Below, in pieces: positions 21,570 through 30,321 of a stretch of 64,000 bases of DNA. Source of the stretch: Myxococcus dinghuensis (lineage in GTDB: Bacteria > Myxococcota > Myxococcia > Myxococcales > Myxococcaceae); NCBI RefSeq assembly GCF_024198235.1, contig NZ_JAKCFB010000002.1, positions 1 to 64,000 on the forward strand, written 5' to 3'. A program made the translations under genes and the position numbers. Below the pieces are notes generated by a model that saw only the letters and a program-made list of their open reading frames with translations, searched no databases and had not been told where the DNA came from. Each line of letters starts with the position of its first letter. Positions within the stretch are counted from its first letter, which is position 1.

Positions 21570-23033
21570 TCACCCCCATTCGACGCGGGAGAAGCCAGAT
21601 GCGGCCCGGCGCAGGGCCTCGAGACTCGTGGCGTCGAGCTTGTGCTCGCAGCGCACCCGCAAGCCCCGTGTCCCGAACCCCTCCGCCGCGCGAAGGACAC
21701 GCACGAACACCTCGACAGCCCGCGCGCTCAACAGCGTCACCTCGATGGGCACCTCGGCGCCCGGGCACACCGTGAGCGTCCAGCGGTCCTTCCGTGTGGC
21801 ATCGAAGCGCGCCAGCTTCGTCGCCAGCATGGAACTGGCGAACAGGCTCACGTCGTCCACATGCGCGTCGCGCAACTCCAGCCACGAAAGGCTCGGCAGT
21901 TGGGCCAGCCTGTCGAACACATCCGCTGGTGCCTGCGCGCCGCTCACCCGGGGCCCGACGGGTCCACACACCTCCAGCCTCCTGACGGAGGGTGGCTGCC
22001 CCATCAACCGGGCCCAGAACAGATCCACCCGTCGCATCCGCGTCACGCCTCGAAGATGCGGATGCGCGAGCCACTGTGCATGCGCCGCCGACCAGTGCAC
22101 CGCCGCCCAGTCGATCTCCCGCACCGTACTCCAGGCCGGTCCCGGCTCGGTGGGAATCAGACGCGCCGCCTCCCTCGACATCCGCACCGCCACGGGCAAG
22201 CCCCGCTCGAAGCGGGTCGCCCCACGCTCGATGTGGTCACCCAGCGGCAGCTCCCAGCTCCGGACATGCGTCGCGAGCAACTCGCCGATGCGTGCCTCAT
22301 CTGGAGTGGGAGCGCACTGGAGTACGATGAACTCGCCCAGGGGGTCGCCCGTCTCCAGCAACTGGTCCGCCAACACCAGCCGCACGCCGTCGTCCTCGGG
22401 GTTGGCATAGACGCGAGGCAACCACTGCTCCCGGATGCTGGCGCTTCGCGACTCCTGCTCCTCGCGGACACGGAGGGTCTCCCGCAGCGCTGCGAGCAAC
22501 TCCCGCGCCTCCGCGTCGAGCTCCCGCGGCACCCAGTCACGCCCCAAGCGGATGACGAAAGACAGCCGCGCGGCCGAGGCCCAAGCCTCCGACCTCATCC
22601 GCGCATCCAGCGCTTCGAGGGGCCCGACGTCGAAGGGCGGCCCCACATGCCGGAGCGCCGCGCACAGTTTCGACACCCGTTGGGGCTCCTGCGCCAAGGG
22701 GAGGCGCGCGATGGCCAGCAATCCGGGGATGAACCGGGGATCGGGCAGGAAGCCAATCAGTGCATCGAGCTGCGCCTCGACCTCGCGAGGATTCCCCTGC
22801 GCCCCGAGCCTGCCCGCCAGGTCCCGCGCCGCGCGACGGGCCGCCGCGGACTCCCCCTGCCTCCCCGACTGCTTCGAGTCGAGACGCGCCTCGAACTCCT
22901 GGGCGAACAGGACCAGTTCCGGCGCGCGACACTCGCGCCACGCATCCAGCACGGCGCCGAAGGCCTCTTCCTCCTCCTGTCGCGCGAAGGACTCTGCCGC
23001 GCGCTCCAGGTGGCTGTGCAGTGCCTCGTTCAC
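21570..23033 (-). CDS. TIGR02996-type repeat-companion domain protein
   Basis: 487 residues, GTG start at 23033. The central segment WLPRVYANPEDDGVRLVLAD followed by LLETGDPLGEFIVLQC matches the short TIGR02996 (rpt_mate) domain found in many paralogues per genome in myxobacteria and Planctomycetes. It normally sits next to leucine-rich-type repeats. Here the second half carries LRR-like segments (LPSLSWLELRDAHVDDVSLF). The N-terminal half is helical and acidic. Cytoplasmic; the role of the family is unknown. It converges on the Lnt-like gene with 45 bp between. Confidence 0.8.
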   Translation of the reverse strand: MNEALHSHLERAAESFARQEEEEAFGAVLDAWRECRAPELVLFAQEFEARLDSKQSGRQGESAAARRAARDLAGRLGAQGNPREVEAQLDALIGFLPDPRFIPGLLAIARLPLAQEPQRVSKLCAALRHVGPPFDVGPLEALDARMRSEAWASAARLSFVIRLGRDWVPRELDAEARELLAALRETLRVREEQESRSASIREQWLPRVYANPEDDGVRLVLADQLLETGDPLGEFIVLQCAPTPDEARIGELLATHVRSWELPLGDHIERGATRFERGLPVAVRMSREAARLIPTEPGPAWSTVREIDWAAVHWSAAHAQWLAHPHLRGVTRMRRVDLFWARLMGQPPSVRRLEVCGPVGPRVSGAQAPADVFDRLAQLPSLSWLELRDAHVDDVSLFASSMLATKLARFDATRKDRWTLTVCPGAEVPIEVTLLSARAVEVFVRVLRAAEGFGTRGLRVRCEHKLDATSLEALRRAASGFSRVEWG

Positions 23034-23132
23034 GTCGCCAGCGTATACCGCCTGAAAATCCCCAGCCTCCGCACACGCAGCGGATGCGGCGCCTGAACAC
23101 GGACACCACCTGGAGGCACCGGGCCGCCCATC

Positions 23133-25388
23133 TCAGAGAGATTGCAAGAACTTGAGCAGTGCCGCGCGCTGCGAGCCGCTCGAGCCGCGGAAGGCCTCCT
23201 TGGAGGACTCGGCCTCGCCGCCGTGCCATAGGATGGCCTCGGAGAGGCCGCGCGCACGGCCGTCATGCAGGTACGCCTCCCCGCCGCTGACCCCCGCCGT
23301 CAAGCCGATGCCCCAGAGGGGCGGCGTCCGCCACTCCGCGCCCGTGGCCCCCTCCTCCGGGAGGTTGTCCGCCAGCCCCGGTCCCATGTCGTGCAACAGC
23401 ATGTCAGTGTAGGGATGAATCACCTGGCTCCGCAGCTCGGCGTACGGATGATACGGGCTGGTCGTCAACGTCGCGACGTGACACCGGGCGCAGCCCAGGC
23501 TGCCGAAGAGTCCTTCCCCCTGAAGCGCCTGGGCGTCGTTCAGGTTGCGGCGCGCGGGGACCCCCAGCAGGGCGAGGTAGCGCACCATCCGGTCCAGGTC
23601 CGCATCCGCCAACTCGGTGCTGGCTCCGGCACAGGACTGCGCCGAGCCACAATCCGGAACAGGGAAGACGGAGGTGGTGACCCCCATGTCGACATTGAGC
23701 GCGTTCGCGACCTGATGCCTGAGCCTCGCCTTGCCCGCCTTCCAGCCGAAGCGCCCCGCGCGCGACTGCCCCGTCTGGGGATCCACCACCGTCTGCATGC
23801 GCCCGGAGATGCCATCGCCATTGGCATCGTCGTCATCGGCGAGGCTGGCAATCGTCCCCTCGTCGACCGCCTCCAGCAGGCCCAACCCGACCAGGGGCGG
23901 CGAGATGCGGGCCGAATAGTGCGTGGGCACGGGCCCCGTGAAGTCGTAGACGGGGCGCCGCAGTTGATAGCCCGTGCCATCTCCGAACGTGCCGTTCGTC
24001 ACCGTCCAACCCGAGATGCTCACGTTGCCCTCGGGACTGCCCTGAGTGCTCTGCGGCTGCAGGACCCACCCCAGCGCCGGATGCGCCGTCACGGCGGAGC
24101 CGACCGCTCCCACCCTGACCGTGTAACGAAGGGGCGGCGCGACGACGACGTGGCCGAAGAGATTGCCGCCGCTGGCACCACCGCCGCTCACCGTGAAGCT
24201 CACTGGGGACGTCGTGCTCAACCCTCCCGAGGAGTTACCGATGGTGAATTGGTACTGGACGACCGTCCCCGCGGGGACGTCCTTGACCAGTTGGGTGTTC
24301 GCATTGGCGCTGTCGTGCGCCATCCGGAAACTCTGCTGGGCGCCTCCGTTGAGCCGATAGTGAACGTCCGCCCAGGGCGCGTCATTCACATAGAACCGCA
24401 AGGTATACACAGACGTCGCCGGGTCGGGAGGAAGCGCGCGACCATTGTGGGTGTGACAGGCGATGCAGCTACGAGCGATATAGGCGGGCCCGAGCTTGTT
24501 CTGCTGCGCGGTGAAGGTCGGGTTGCCAGCCTCCGAGTGGGAGCCATCGCCGAAGTCGGTGTGATGCAGGCGCCGCCCCTCGACGAACGGCTGGGCATTC
24601 CCGGGCGCCGTGTTCGTCGCCATCTGCTTGAACAAGTGCGCCGGCTCGTTCGAGTAGCTGTAGCCGAGCGTCGTACGTCCCCCCAGCCAGGCCGTCTCCG
24701 GCAGGGGAAACGAGTCCAGGTTCGAGCCCCTTCCTTCCCAGGGCACCATGCCGCCCTGCCCTATGATGTAGAGGAACGCCGTCCCGTAATAGTTGGCACG
24801 CCCCACGACGGGAGGGAGCAGGAAGGGGCTGATTTCAATCTCCATGCGGTCGCCCACCTGGAGCCGCCGGTTCTCCTTCGCGTTGTAATTGAGGGTCGCC
24901 GTGTAGTGCAGTGGGTCCACCTGCGCCATGTCCACGTTGAACCAATATTGGGAGAGCACCGCCTGACCTTGGTAGAAGGCGCGGAAGTCCGGCGTGTCCA
25001 GGGGCCAGAGCGAGGTGATGTTGACGGTGATATCACCGCCCCCCTTGGCGACCCTGTCGATGATCTCGATACCGTGCGTGCGGTATTCGAAGTACAGCGG
25101 CAGGTAGTGCTCGTAGCTCTGGAACTGCGCTTCACGGGCGTGGCGATCTCTCGACCTGTCTCCAAGCCGGGTGATGAGCGCCGTCGGCGTATCCACCACG
25201 ACCGCGGGCTCGAGCGGGGTGCTGGCGTCGAAGAGCGGGACCACCGGGCCCAAGGACGCCGGCCTGGAGGCCGGAGCGGGCCGTGCTTCATCGTGATGGG
25301 CCTGAGGAGCCTCCCCGCAGGCGCCGCTGAACACCCCCAGGATGGCCAGACTCCAAGCCGCCACTCGGACGATGGAAGGTTCTCTCAT
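23133..25388 (-). CDS. Di-heme DUF1111-type cytochrome c lipoprotein
   Basis: 751 residues. A signal peptide with lipobox FSGAC anchors it in the envelope. Two CxxCH haem sites are visible: CIACHTHNGR near residue 307 and CARCHVATL near 630. The C-terminal third (MLLHDMGPGLADNLPEEGAT, EWRTPPLWGIG, AYLHDGRARGLSEAILWHGG) is typical of DUF1111 di-haem oxidoreductases related to MauG and bacterial cytochrome c peroxidases. Between the haem sites lies an inserted beta domain of about 75 residues (LNGGAQQSFRMAHDSANANT) resembling a carbohydrate-binding or FN3-like module. The expected role is periplasmic redox chemistry with an unknown partner. A single-gene unit. Confidence 0.88.
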   Translation of the reverse strand: MREPSIVRVAAWSLAILGVFSGACGEAPQAHHDEARPAPASRPASLGPVVPLFDASTPLEPAVVVDTPTALITRLGDRSRDRHAREAQFQSYEHYLPLYFEYRTHGIEIIDRVAKGGGDITVNITSLWPLDTPDFRAFYQGQAVLSQYWFNVDMAQVDPLHYTATLNYNAKENRRLQVGDRMEIEISPFLLPPVVGRANYYGTAFLYIIGQGGMVPWEGRGSNLDSFPLPETAWLGGRTTLGYSYSNEPAHLFKQMATNTAPGNAQPFVEGRRLHHTDFGDGSHSEAGNPTFTAQQNKLGPAYIARSCIACHTHNGRALPPDPATSVYTLRFYVNDAPWADVHYRLNGGAQQSFRMAHDSANANTQLVKDVPAGTVVQYQFTIGNSSGGLSTTSPVSFTVSGGGASGGNLFGHVVVAPPLRYTVRVGAVGSAVTAHPALGWVLQPQSTQGSPEGNVSISGWTVTNGTFGDGTGYQLRRPVYDFTGPVPTHYSARISPPLVGLGLLEAVDEGTIASLADDDDANGDGISGRMQTVVDPQTGQSRAGRFGWKAGKARLRHQVANALNVDMGVTTSVFPVPDCGSAQSCAGASTELADADLDRMVRYLALLGVPARRNLNDAQALQGEGLFGSLGCARCHVATLTTSPYHPYAELRSQVIHPYTDMLLHDMGPGLADNLPEEGATGAEWRTPPLWGIGLTAGVSGGEAYLHDGRARGLSEAILWHGGEAESSKEAFRGSSGSQRAALLKFLQSL

Positions 25389-25743
25389 GCCCTGGAGCCT
25401 ACCCAGTCAAAACAGAAATACCCTGAACTCCAACCCAACTTTCACCTGCACGACATCTGTGTGGAATGAAGCGGCCAGACCGCAAGCAAGGGATGGCGCG
25501 TCATGTGCCGCGGCGAACTCACGCTCCAGGCCCTTCGATTCCCCAACCACTCCCAACAAGACATTTTCGCAATCGCCCCGCTCGCCGCGTACGGCGACTC
25601 GAGGGCCCGCCTGAGTCGAGACCCGCGGTCCTTGTCCCATTCCCAGACCACCGGTATAGAGAGAGCCGTCCCGGGGGCATCCATCGACGTGCCCGCCACC
25701 GGGGCACGCACATTCATCCCTCTCCGCATCGATTCCCTTCCAT
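25389..25743. other. Intergenic region, no gene seen
   Basis: 355 bp between divergent genes for the di-haem lipoprotein and another lipoprotein. No convincing coding frame on either strand. It must hold the promoters of both neighbours; the stretch just after 25389 (about 25405-25440) is the most AT-rich part. Confidence 0.5.
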
Positions 25744-26580
25744 ATGGCTTCACTCTCCTGGCACAGCACCGTCGGCATCACCGCCACCCTCGCGCTCTGC
25801 GCTTGTGGAGGACCCGACGAGAGTGCTCGGTACCTGCTCGACTTCGGCTACGGCTCGGACACCATCCGGGTGACCCCGGACGACCTCGTCGAGTTCGCCC
25901 CGAACGCCTTCGTCTCGCTCGACCGCCAGTTCTTCACGGTGGAGACCCTGACCTTCCGGCTGGCGGACCTGCGGATGGACCTGCCGCCCGAAGTACGCTG
26001 CGAGGACTACGATGACGAGGTGCTCTCCCCGGAGCTCTCGTGCAACGACGCCGTGAGGCGCCCGGGCTCGTTCCCCCTCGAGCCCGCCCCCGAGGACCTC
26101 CCTGGCGTGCTGCTCCTCCCAGGCCCCGTGGAGCTGGGCACCGACAAGCGCCTGTCCGTGGGGGGAAAGCAGGTGTTCATCCCCCGCATCTACTACCCCG
26201 CCATCGATACGCGGTGGGTCCCGGGGACGCCGGAGCAGCCCAGCTTCCACCTTCGCGCCCGCTTCACCTACGAGGGAAAGCCCCTCGTGCTGGAGTTCGC
26301 CTTCCAGTCGGACGAGCCCATGCGCTTCGAACACCGGGGCGTGTCGACGGGCTTGCCCAGGCAGTTCTCGGAGCACCCCGCCGCCTTCGGCGGCACCCTG
26401 GACATGAATCATTGGCTCACGGGCACCAACATCTCGGGCTGCCTGGCGGCTGGGGACCTGACCCTGGACGGCGACGTGCTTCGGCTGGAGACCGGACGAG
26501 GTGCCTGCGCGGAAGCCGCCACGAACATGCGGCTCAGCATCCAGCAGAGTGGCAACCTGTTCACCGGACTGCGCCTGTAG
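25744..26580 (+). CDS. Hypothetical lipoprotein
   Basis: 278 residues from ATG 25744. The signal peptide has lipobox LALCACGG. The mature part is beta-rich with regular strands (YLLDFGYGSDTIRVTPDDLV, KQVFIPRIYYPAIDTRWVPG) and an acidic, Asp/Glu-rich segment near residue 85 (RCEDYDDEVLSPELSCND). Late in the protein TGTNISGCLAAGDLTLDGDV suggests a small closing domain. Myxobacterial genomes hold many such lipoproteins; I recognise no functional family. Confidence 0.75.
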   Translation: MASLSWHSTVGITATLALCACGGPDESARYLLDFGYGSDTIRVTPDDLVEFAPNAFVSLDRQFFTVETLTFRLADLRMDLPPEVRCEDYDDEVLSPELSCNDAVRRPGSFPLEPAPEDLPGVLLLPGPVELGTDKRLSVGGKQVFIPRIYYPAIDTRWVPGTPEQPSFHLRARFTYEGKPLVLEFAFQSDEPMRFEHRGVSTGLPRQFSEHPAAFGGTLDMNHWLTGTNISGCLAAGDLTLDGDVLRLETGRGACAEAATNMRLSIQQSGNLFTGLRL

Positions 26581-26722
26581 ACACGTCCACCGCATCCACG
26601 CCCCGTGCCGTCCACGGAATGCCCACCAGGGGCGCTGGGCCCTGGCGAGTGCGTACTGGCTGGAGAGAAGCCACGGTGCGCGGCGGGTACCTGTCTGTCT
26701 TGGCGGAGAAGGAGCCTGGGCC

Positions 26723-27136
26723 GTGAGTCTCTATCTTTGCGTCTACGAAGACGATGAGGACCTGGAGGGCTTCCAGGTCGGACCCTATACGGACTTCGGC
26801 GCGTTCCGTGACTACGTCACTCGTGAGCTGGAGGCAGGGAGCGCCGGCTCTCGATTCCCCACGCTCATCCTTCACTCGGACTGCGATGGCGAGTGGTCCG
26901 TTGCGGAATGCGAGCGGCTGCGCGACGAGCTGGCCCGAATCGCCATCGAAATGAAGGCGCGCCCCGCGGTCGAATTCTCATCGGAGTGGCAACGCATCGA
27001 AGCGCAGTCCGCGGGCCTCGTGCCTCGAAACGCGCTCGAGTCGTTCCTCGATGTGAATGGTGGGTTCCTGGTCGAGAGTCTTCAGCGCCTGACCGAATTC
27101 GCACTCGAGCACCGGGCGCCCATCTCATTCCAGTAA
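26723..27136 (+). CDS. Imm70-like immunity protein
   Basis: 137 residues from GTG 26723 with AAGGAG at good spacing. The pattern LYLCVYEDDEDLEGFQVGPY, DFGAFRDYVTRELE, FPTLILHSDCDGEWSVAECE and SFLDVNGGFLVESLQRL matches my recollection of the Imm70 family, immunity proteins of polymorphic toxin systems. No toxin, effector or secretion gene lies next to it: the upstream gene is a lipoprotein and the downstream gene is on the other strand. It would act in the cytoplasm against an incoming toxin. The family call is from memory and not verified by search. Confidence 0.6.
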   Translation: MSLYLCVYEDDEDLEGFQVGPYTDFGAFRDYVTRELEAGSAGSRFPTLILHSDCDGEWSVAECERLRDELARIAIEMKARPAVEFSSEWQRIEAQSAGLVPRNALESFLDVNGGFLVESLQRLTEFALEHRAPISFQ

Positions 27137-27171
27137 CGGGGCCGCGCCACGGACCTCGCGCGAGGCGCACG

Positions 27172-27720
27172 TCAAGGAGCGCCCGAGGCCTGGACGACCA
27201 GGGCATCCAGCTCGACGACATCACCGGGGGAACCGTCGGCGCCCGTCACTTCCACGGACACCCGCTCCGTTCCCGCCGGAGCCGTCAGCTCGCGAGCGGT
27301 CCGCACCCACTGCCCGGAGAGCATGGGACTGGAAAACGCCTCGGCCCGCAGCTCCCGGCCGCCCGCGTCACGCCAACTGACCCTCATCTCCGCGACCAGG
27401 GAGCGTCCCGATGTCCCCCGTGCCCAGAAGGAAGCCCGGTGAACCCCTGGCGACGCGGCGAACCCCGGCCAGTTGTCCAGGTGCACACCCCAGCCATACG
27501 GCTCGGTCACCTCCACGCGCAGGACGGCTTCACCCTCCCTCGCGTCGGTGGACGCTCTCGAAACGGTGACTGAGTACCACGCGCTCCAGGCGCCCAGGCC
27601 CGTCTCGAAGGCAGCCGACTCGGCATCGAGCAGGTTGGAGGTCGGGGAATGGTCGATGACGGCGGGCTCGCAGGCCGTCAGCGCCGCCAGCCACATCAAG
27701 CTCCAGCGCCCCCGTCTCAT
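27172..27720 (-). CDS. Lipoprotein with carbohydrate-binding-like beta-sandwich
   Basis: 182 residues from ATG 27720, overlapping the FecR stop by 4 nt. The signal peptide ends in lipobox LTACEP. The mature domain (FETGLGAWSAWYSVTVSRAS, REGEAVLRVEVTEPYGWGVH, HRASFWARGTSGRSLVAEMR) has the layout of CBM4/9-type galactose-binding folds: an opening 'fetGl..W' strand, a central 'vsFwar' strand and a final 'velDal' strand. It is the last gene of the operon and probably displays a sugar- or polymer-binding surface under control of the sigma factor in the same operon. Confidence 0.7.
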   Translation of the reverse strand: MRRGRWSLMWLAALTACEPAVIDHSPTSNLLDAESAAFETGLGAWSAWYSVTVSRASTDAREGEAVLRVEVTEPYGWGVHLDNWPGFAASPGVHRASFWARGTSGRSLVAEMRVSWRDAGGRELRAEAFSSPMLSGQWVRTARELTAPAGTERVSVEVTGADGSPGDVVELDALVVQASGAP

Positions 27721-28733
27721 CGCCCGCGCTCCCCTTCGCAGGACAGCGTCGCACGGGCACGCTGGACCGCCTCCGCGTAGCGTCCGCGTCGGAACTGTTG
27801 TTCGTGCCGGGCCCAGTGGGAGCAAGCGCGCTGCGCGTCCCCGAGCTGGTACGTCAGCAACGAGCCCAGCTCGAAGCTGAGGCGCTCCCGCGTCGCCACC
27901 GGCTGCTTGCGCATCGCCTCCTCGAGGTACCGCGCCGCTTGCTCGAACTCGCGCCGACCGCGAAGGACCTCCAGCTCTCGCAAGACGTCCTCCGCGCTCG
28001 GCGCACGAGCCGGCGTGGCGGGAACGCGGGAGACAGCCACCTTCGGGTCGGGCGTCGCCAGCGGCAGGGGCTGCACCGGCTCGGGAGGCGCTGGCTCGTG
28101 AAGGGCGGCTTCGACCACCGGCCACGCCAACGTCTCCCCTACCCTCACGGGAACCACCTCGCCACCGAGCCGACGAAAGGCAATGACGCCTTCGTGCAGG
28201 GTCACGGCGCCGCCCGCCCCCCGCTCCTCCACCGTGAAGCGCGTGCCCATGACCTCGATGGCGCCCCCCGACACGAGCACGACGGCGGGAAGCGCACCTG
28301 GTTCGCGGTGACTCACCGAGAACTCCGCGCGACCCCGGACCAGCCTCACCCCGGAGGGTTCACGCCGGACGACGAGTGGCCCCTGGTTCCGGAGGGTGAT
28401 GCCTCGGGCCGAGTCCAACAGGTCCGCCTCGCCCCCTTGAATCACCACCTCCGTGGCGTCTTCCCGCGCGACGAGGTCCGCACTCGCCCGCGCGACCTCG
28501 AGCCCTCCGAGCGCACGCGCCGAGGGCGCCCGCATGGAGAACACCACGAGGACCAGCGCCATCACCGACGCGGCGAGCCCCCAGGACACAGGGCGTCTGT
28601 GCCACGCGGGCTTCGGCTCACGCGAGTCCCGCAGCCGCGACCACACGCGGGCCCGGGCCGCGGGTGGCAGCCCCTGCTCGCGGCGGAGCGGGTCTTCACG
28701 CCGGAGCTCTGCGCGGAAGTCACGGGGAGCCAT
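27717..28733 (-). CDS. FecR-domain membrane protein with C-terminal TPR-like region
   Basis: 338 residues. A short cytoplasmic part with many Arg (REDPLRREQGLPPAARARVW) precedes one membrane helix (WGLAASVMALVLVVFSM). The periplasmic FecR domain follows (LLDSARGITLRNQGPLVVRR, ... AIEVMGTRFTVEERGAGGAV). After a Pro-rich stretch the last 90 residues are helical repeats (EVLRGRREFEQAARYLEEAM). FecR proteins transmit envelope signals to ECF sigma factors. The start overlaps the sigma gene by 14 nt, so it likely acts as that factor's regulator. Confidence 0.85.
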   Translation of the reverse strand: MAPRDFRAELRREDPLRREQGLPPAARARVWSRLRDSREPKPAWHRRPVSWGLAASVMALVLVVFSMRAPSARALGGLEVARASADLVAREDATEVVIQGGEADLLDSARGITLRNQGPLVVRREPSGVRLVRGRAEFSVSHREPGALPAVVLVSGGAIEVMGTRFTVEERGAGGAVTLHEGVIAFRRLGGEVVPVRVGETLAWPVVEAALHEPAPPEPVQPLPLATPDPKVAVSRVPATPARAPSAEDVLRELEVLRGRREFEQAARYLEEAMRKQPVATRERLSFELGSLLTYQLGDAQRACSHWARHEQQFRRGRYAEAVQRARATLSCEGERGR

Positions 28734-29280
28734 CGTCCACCTCCCATCCCCAGGCCGTCAGACGGGCCTGGGCGCGGGTCATCAGCTTCGACACATAGCC
28801 CTCCGACAGCGAGAGCATCTGGGCAATCTCGCGCTGGCTCAGGTCGTCCAGGAGCTTCAGTGCCATCACCACCCGCTCCTGCCCTGGCAACCGGTCCAAC
28901 GTCGCCGTGGCGCTGCGCACCGCCTGTCGCCGCGCCAGGGCCGCCTCCGGCGTGGCCTCCGTCTCCGTGGGGTGCGCCGGAAACAAGAGGTTGGCGATGC
29001 GCTGTCGGAACGTCCTCTCGCGCCGCAGGGCCGAGAACGCCACGTTCTGCGTGACGCGAAAGAGCCACCCCCTCACATCCTCCTCGCGCAGCCAGGCCTG
29101 GTGCTCCCAGGCCTTGAGGAAGACGTCATGGGTGACGTCTTCGGCCCACCCCGAACGACCGGCCGCGTACCGCATGGCCCACACGTAGACGTCCTCCGCG
29201 TGCGACGCGTAGAGCGTGTCGAATGACACAGGCCGGGCAGGCAGGGCAGGCGGGGCCTTTGAGTGGAGAGCACGCGACAT
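28720..29280 (-). CDS. ECF-type RNA polymerase sigma factor
   Basis: 186 residues. Region 2 is seen in FDTLYASHAEDVYVWAMRYA and EDVTHDVFLKAWEHQ. Region 4 ends in a helix-turn-helix (VVMALKLLDDLSQREIAQML, SLSEGYVSKLMTRAQARL). There is no N-terminal extension or C-terminal domain, so it is a classical ECF factor. It lies second in a unit with an outer-membrane-type protein 49 bp upstream, and overlaps the FecR gene downstream. It probably activates its own operon in response to an envelope signal. Confidence 0.9.
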   Translation of the reverse strand: MSRALHSKAPPALPARPVSFDTLYASHAEDVYVWAMRYAAGRSGWAEDVTHDVFLKAWEHQAWLREEDVRGWLFRVTQNVAFSALRRERTFRQRIANLLFPAHPTETEATPEAALARRQAVRSATATLDRLPGQERVVMALKLLDDLSQREIAQMLSLSEGYVSKLMTRAQARLTAWGWEVDDGSP

Positions 29281-29329
29281 CCAACACCTGCGGACCTACG
29301 AATGAAGCGGGAGGAACTTTCCTCGGAGG

Positions 29330-30244
29330 CTACGGCCCCCAGGAAAGGGAGGCGCCGGTTTCCAGCCTCGCGCCTCCCCGAGACCACAGTGTCTGGCCCT
29401 CGCTCACATGCGTCACGGGCCGGAGCAGCCCCAGGGCCACGCGCGCCTCCGCCGCGAGCCGCTCGGAGAACCGCCACCGGAGCTTCATCCGGGCCCAACC
29501 CGCGGGAGAGACCTGGGTACCGCTCCGGCCCGACACCCAGGAGTCCGCGAGCCGGAAGGTGTGGAGGACGAGGCCCGCCCCCGCCCCCGGTTCGAGTTGC
29601 AGGCGCTCCGCCACGGAGAACCGATGACTGAGGAAGGCGCCACCTTGCGCCTCGAACACGGTCAGCGCCGCCTCGCGGGACATCCCGAGACCCACCTCCG
29701 CCTCCACGCCGAAGGCACCCAGTCCCCGCCTGACGGCGAGCAGGAGGTGCGGATCGACTCCGGGGCCGCGCCAGAGCGTCCCCAACCCCAGGCCCAGCTC
29801 CAGCGCGGGGCGCACGGAGGGGACGGCCAGCTCCACGGGAGGCGGGACCACGACCTCGGGCAGTGGCGGTGGCGGCTCCGGCTCCGGCTCCGGCGCCACC
29901 GCCCGCGTCATCTCGGAGAGCTTCTGCGCGACCTCCAGATGAAGCTCCGCCGTCGAACTCCGTCCCACACGCACACCCTGCTCGACGCGCTGCCGCGGCC
30001 CGACGGCCTCGAGCCACAGCCCTTCGGGCGTACGGCTCACGCGCAGCCGAAGCTGGGCCGGACTCTGCGGGGAGACGACCGCGAAGCCCTCCTGAATCAA
30101 CCGCAGGGCCACCTGTCGCTCCAGCGCCACGCCATCCCACCGCCGATAGTCCTGCTCGGGGAGCGCGCGAAGGTCGAACGAGACGGACACCACCGGGGCC
30201 TGGGTCAGGACGACGAGGGAGAGCGCGCAGAGCAGAGCGGTCAT
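29330..30244 (-). CDS. Outer-membrane-type protein, first gene of the sigma/FecR operon
   Basis: 304 residues from ATG 30244. A signal peptide (MTALLCALSLVVLTQAPVV) is followed by a small alpha/beta domain (ALERQVALRLIQEGFAVVSP), a Pro/Glu linker (PEPEPEPPPPLPEVVVPPPV) and then a strand-rich region ending at RGGARLETGASLSWGP, the layout of an outer-membrane barrel. The same three-part layout occurs at 9961-11343. It is 49 bp upstream of the sigma gene on the same strand, so it is likely co-transcribed. It is a candidate sensor or output of the system. Confidence 0.7.
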   Translation of the reverse strand: MTALLCALSLVVLTQAPVVSVSFDLRALPEQDYRRWDGVALERQVALRLIQEGFAVVSPQSPAQLRLRVSRTPEGLWLEAVGPRQRVEQGVRVGRSSTAELHLEVAQKLSEMTRAVAPEPEPEPPPPLPEVVVPPPVELAVPSVRPALELGLGLGTLWRGPGVDPHLLLAVRRGLGAFGVEAEVGLGMSREAALTVFEAQGGAFLSHRFSVAERLQLEPGAGAGLVLHTFRLADSWVSGRSGTQVSPAGWARMKLRWRFSERLAAEARVALGLLRPVTHVSEGQTLWSRGGARLETGASLSWGP

Positions 30245-30321
30245 GCGGTGCTGGCGAGAGTACCGTCGCCCGGGGCCCGTCGTGCAGGAAAGTATTGTCG
30301 GCCACGCGCGTAGCCAGGGGC

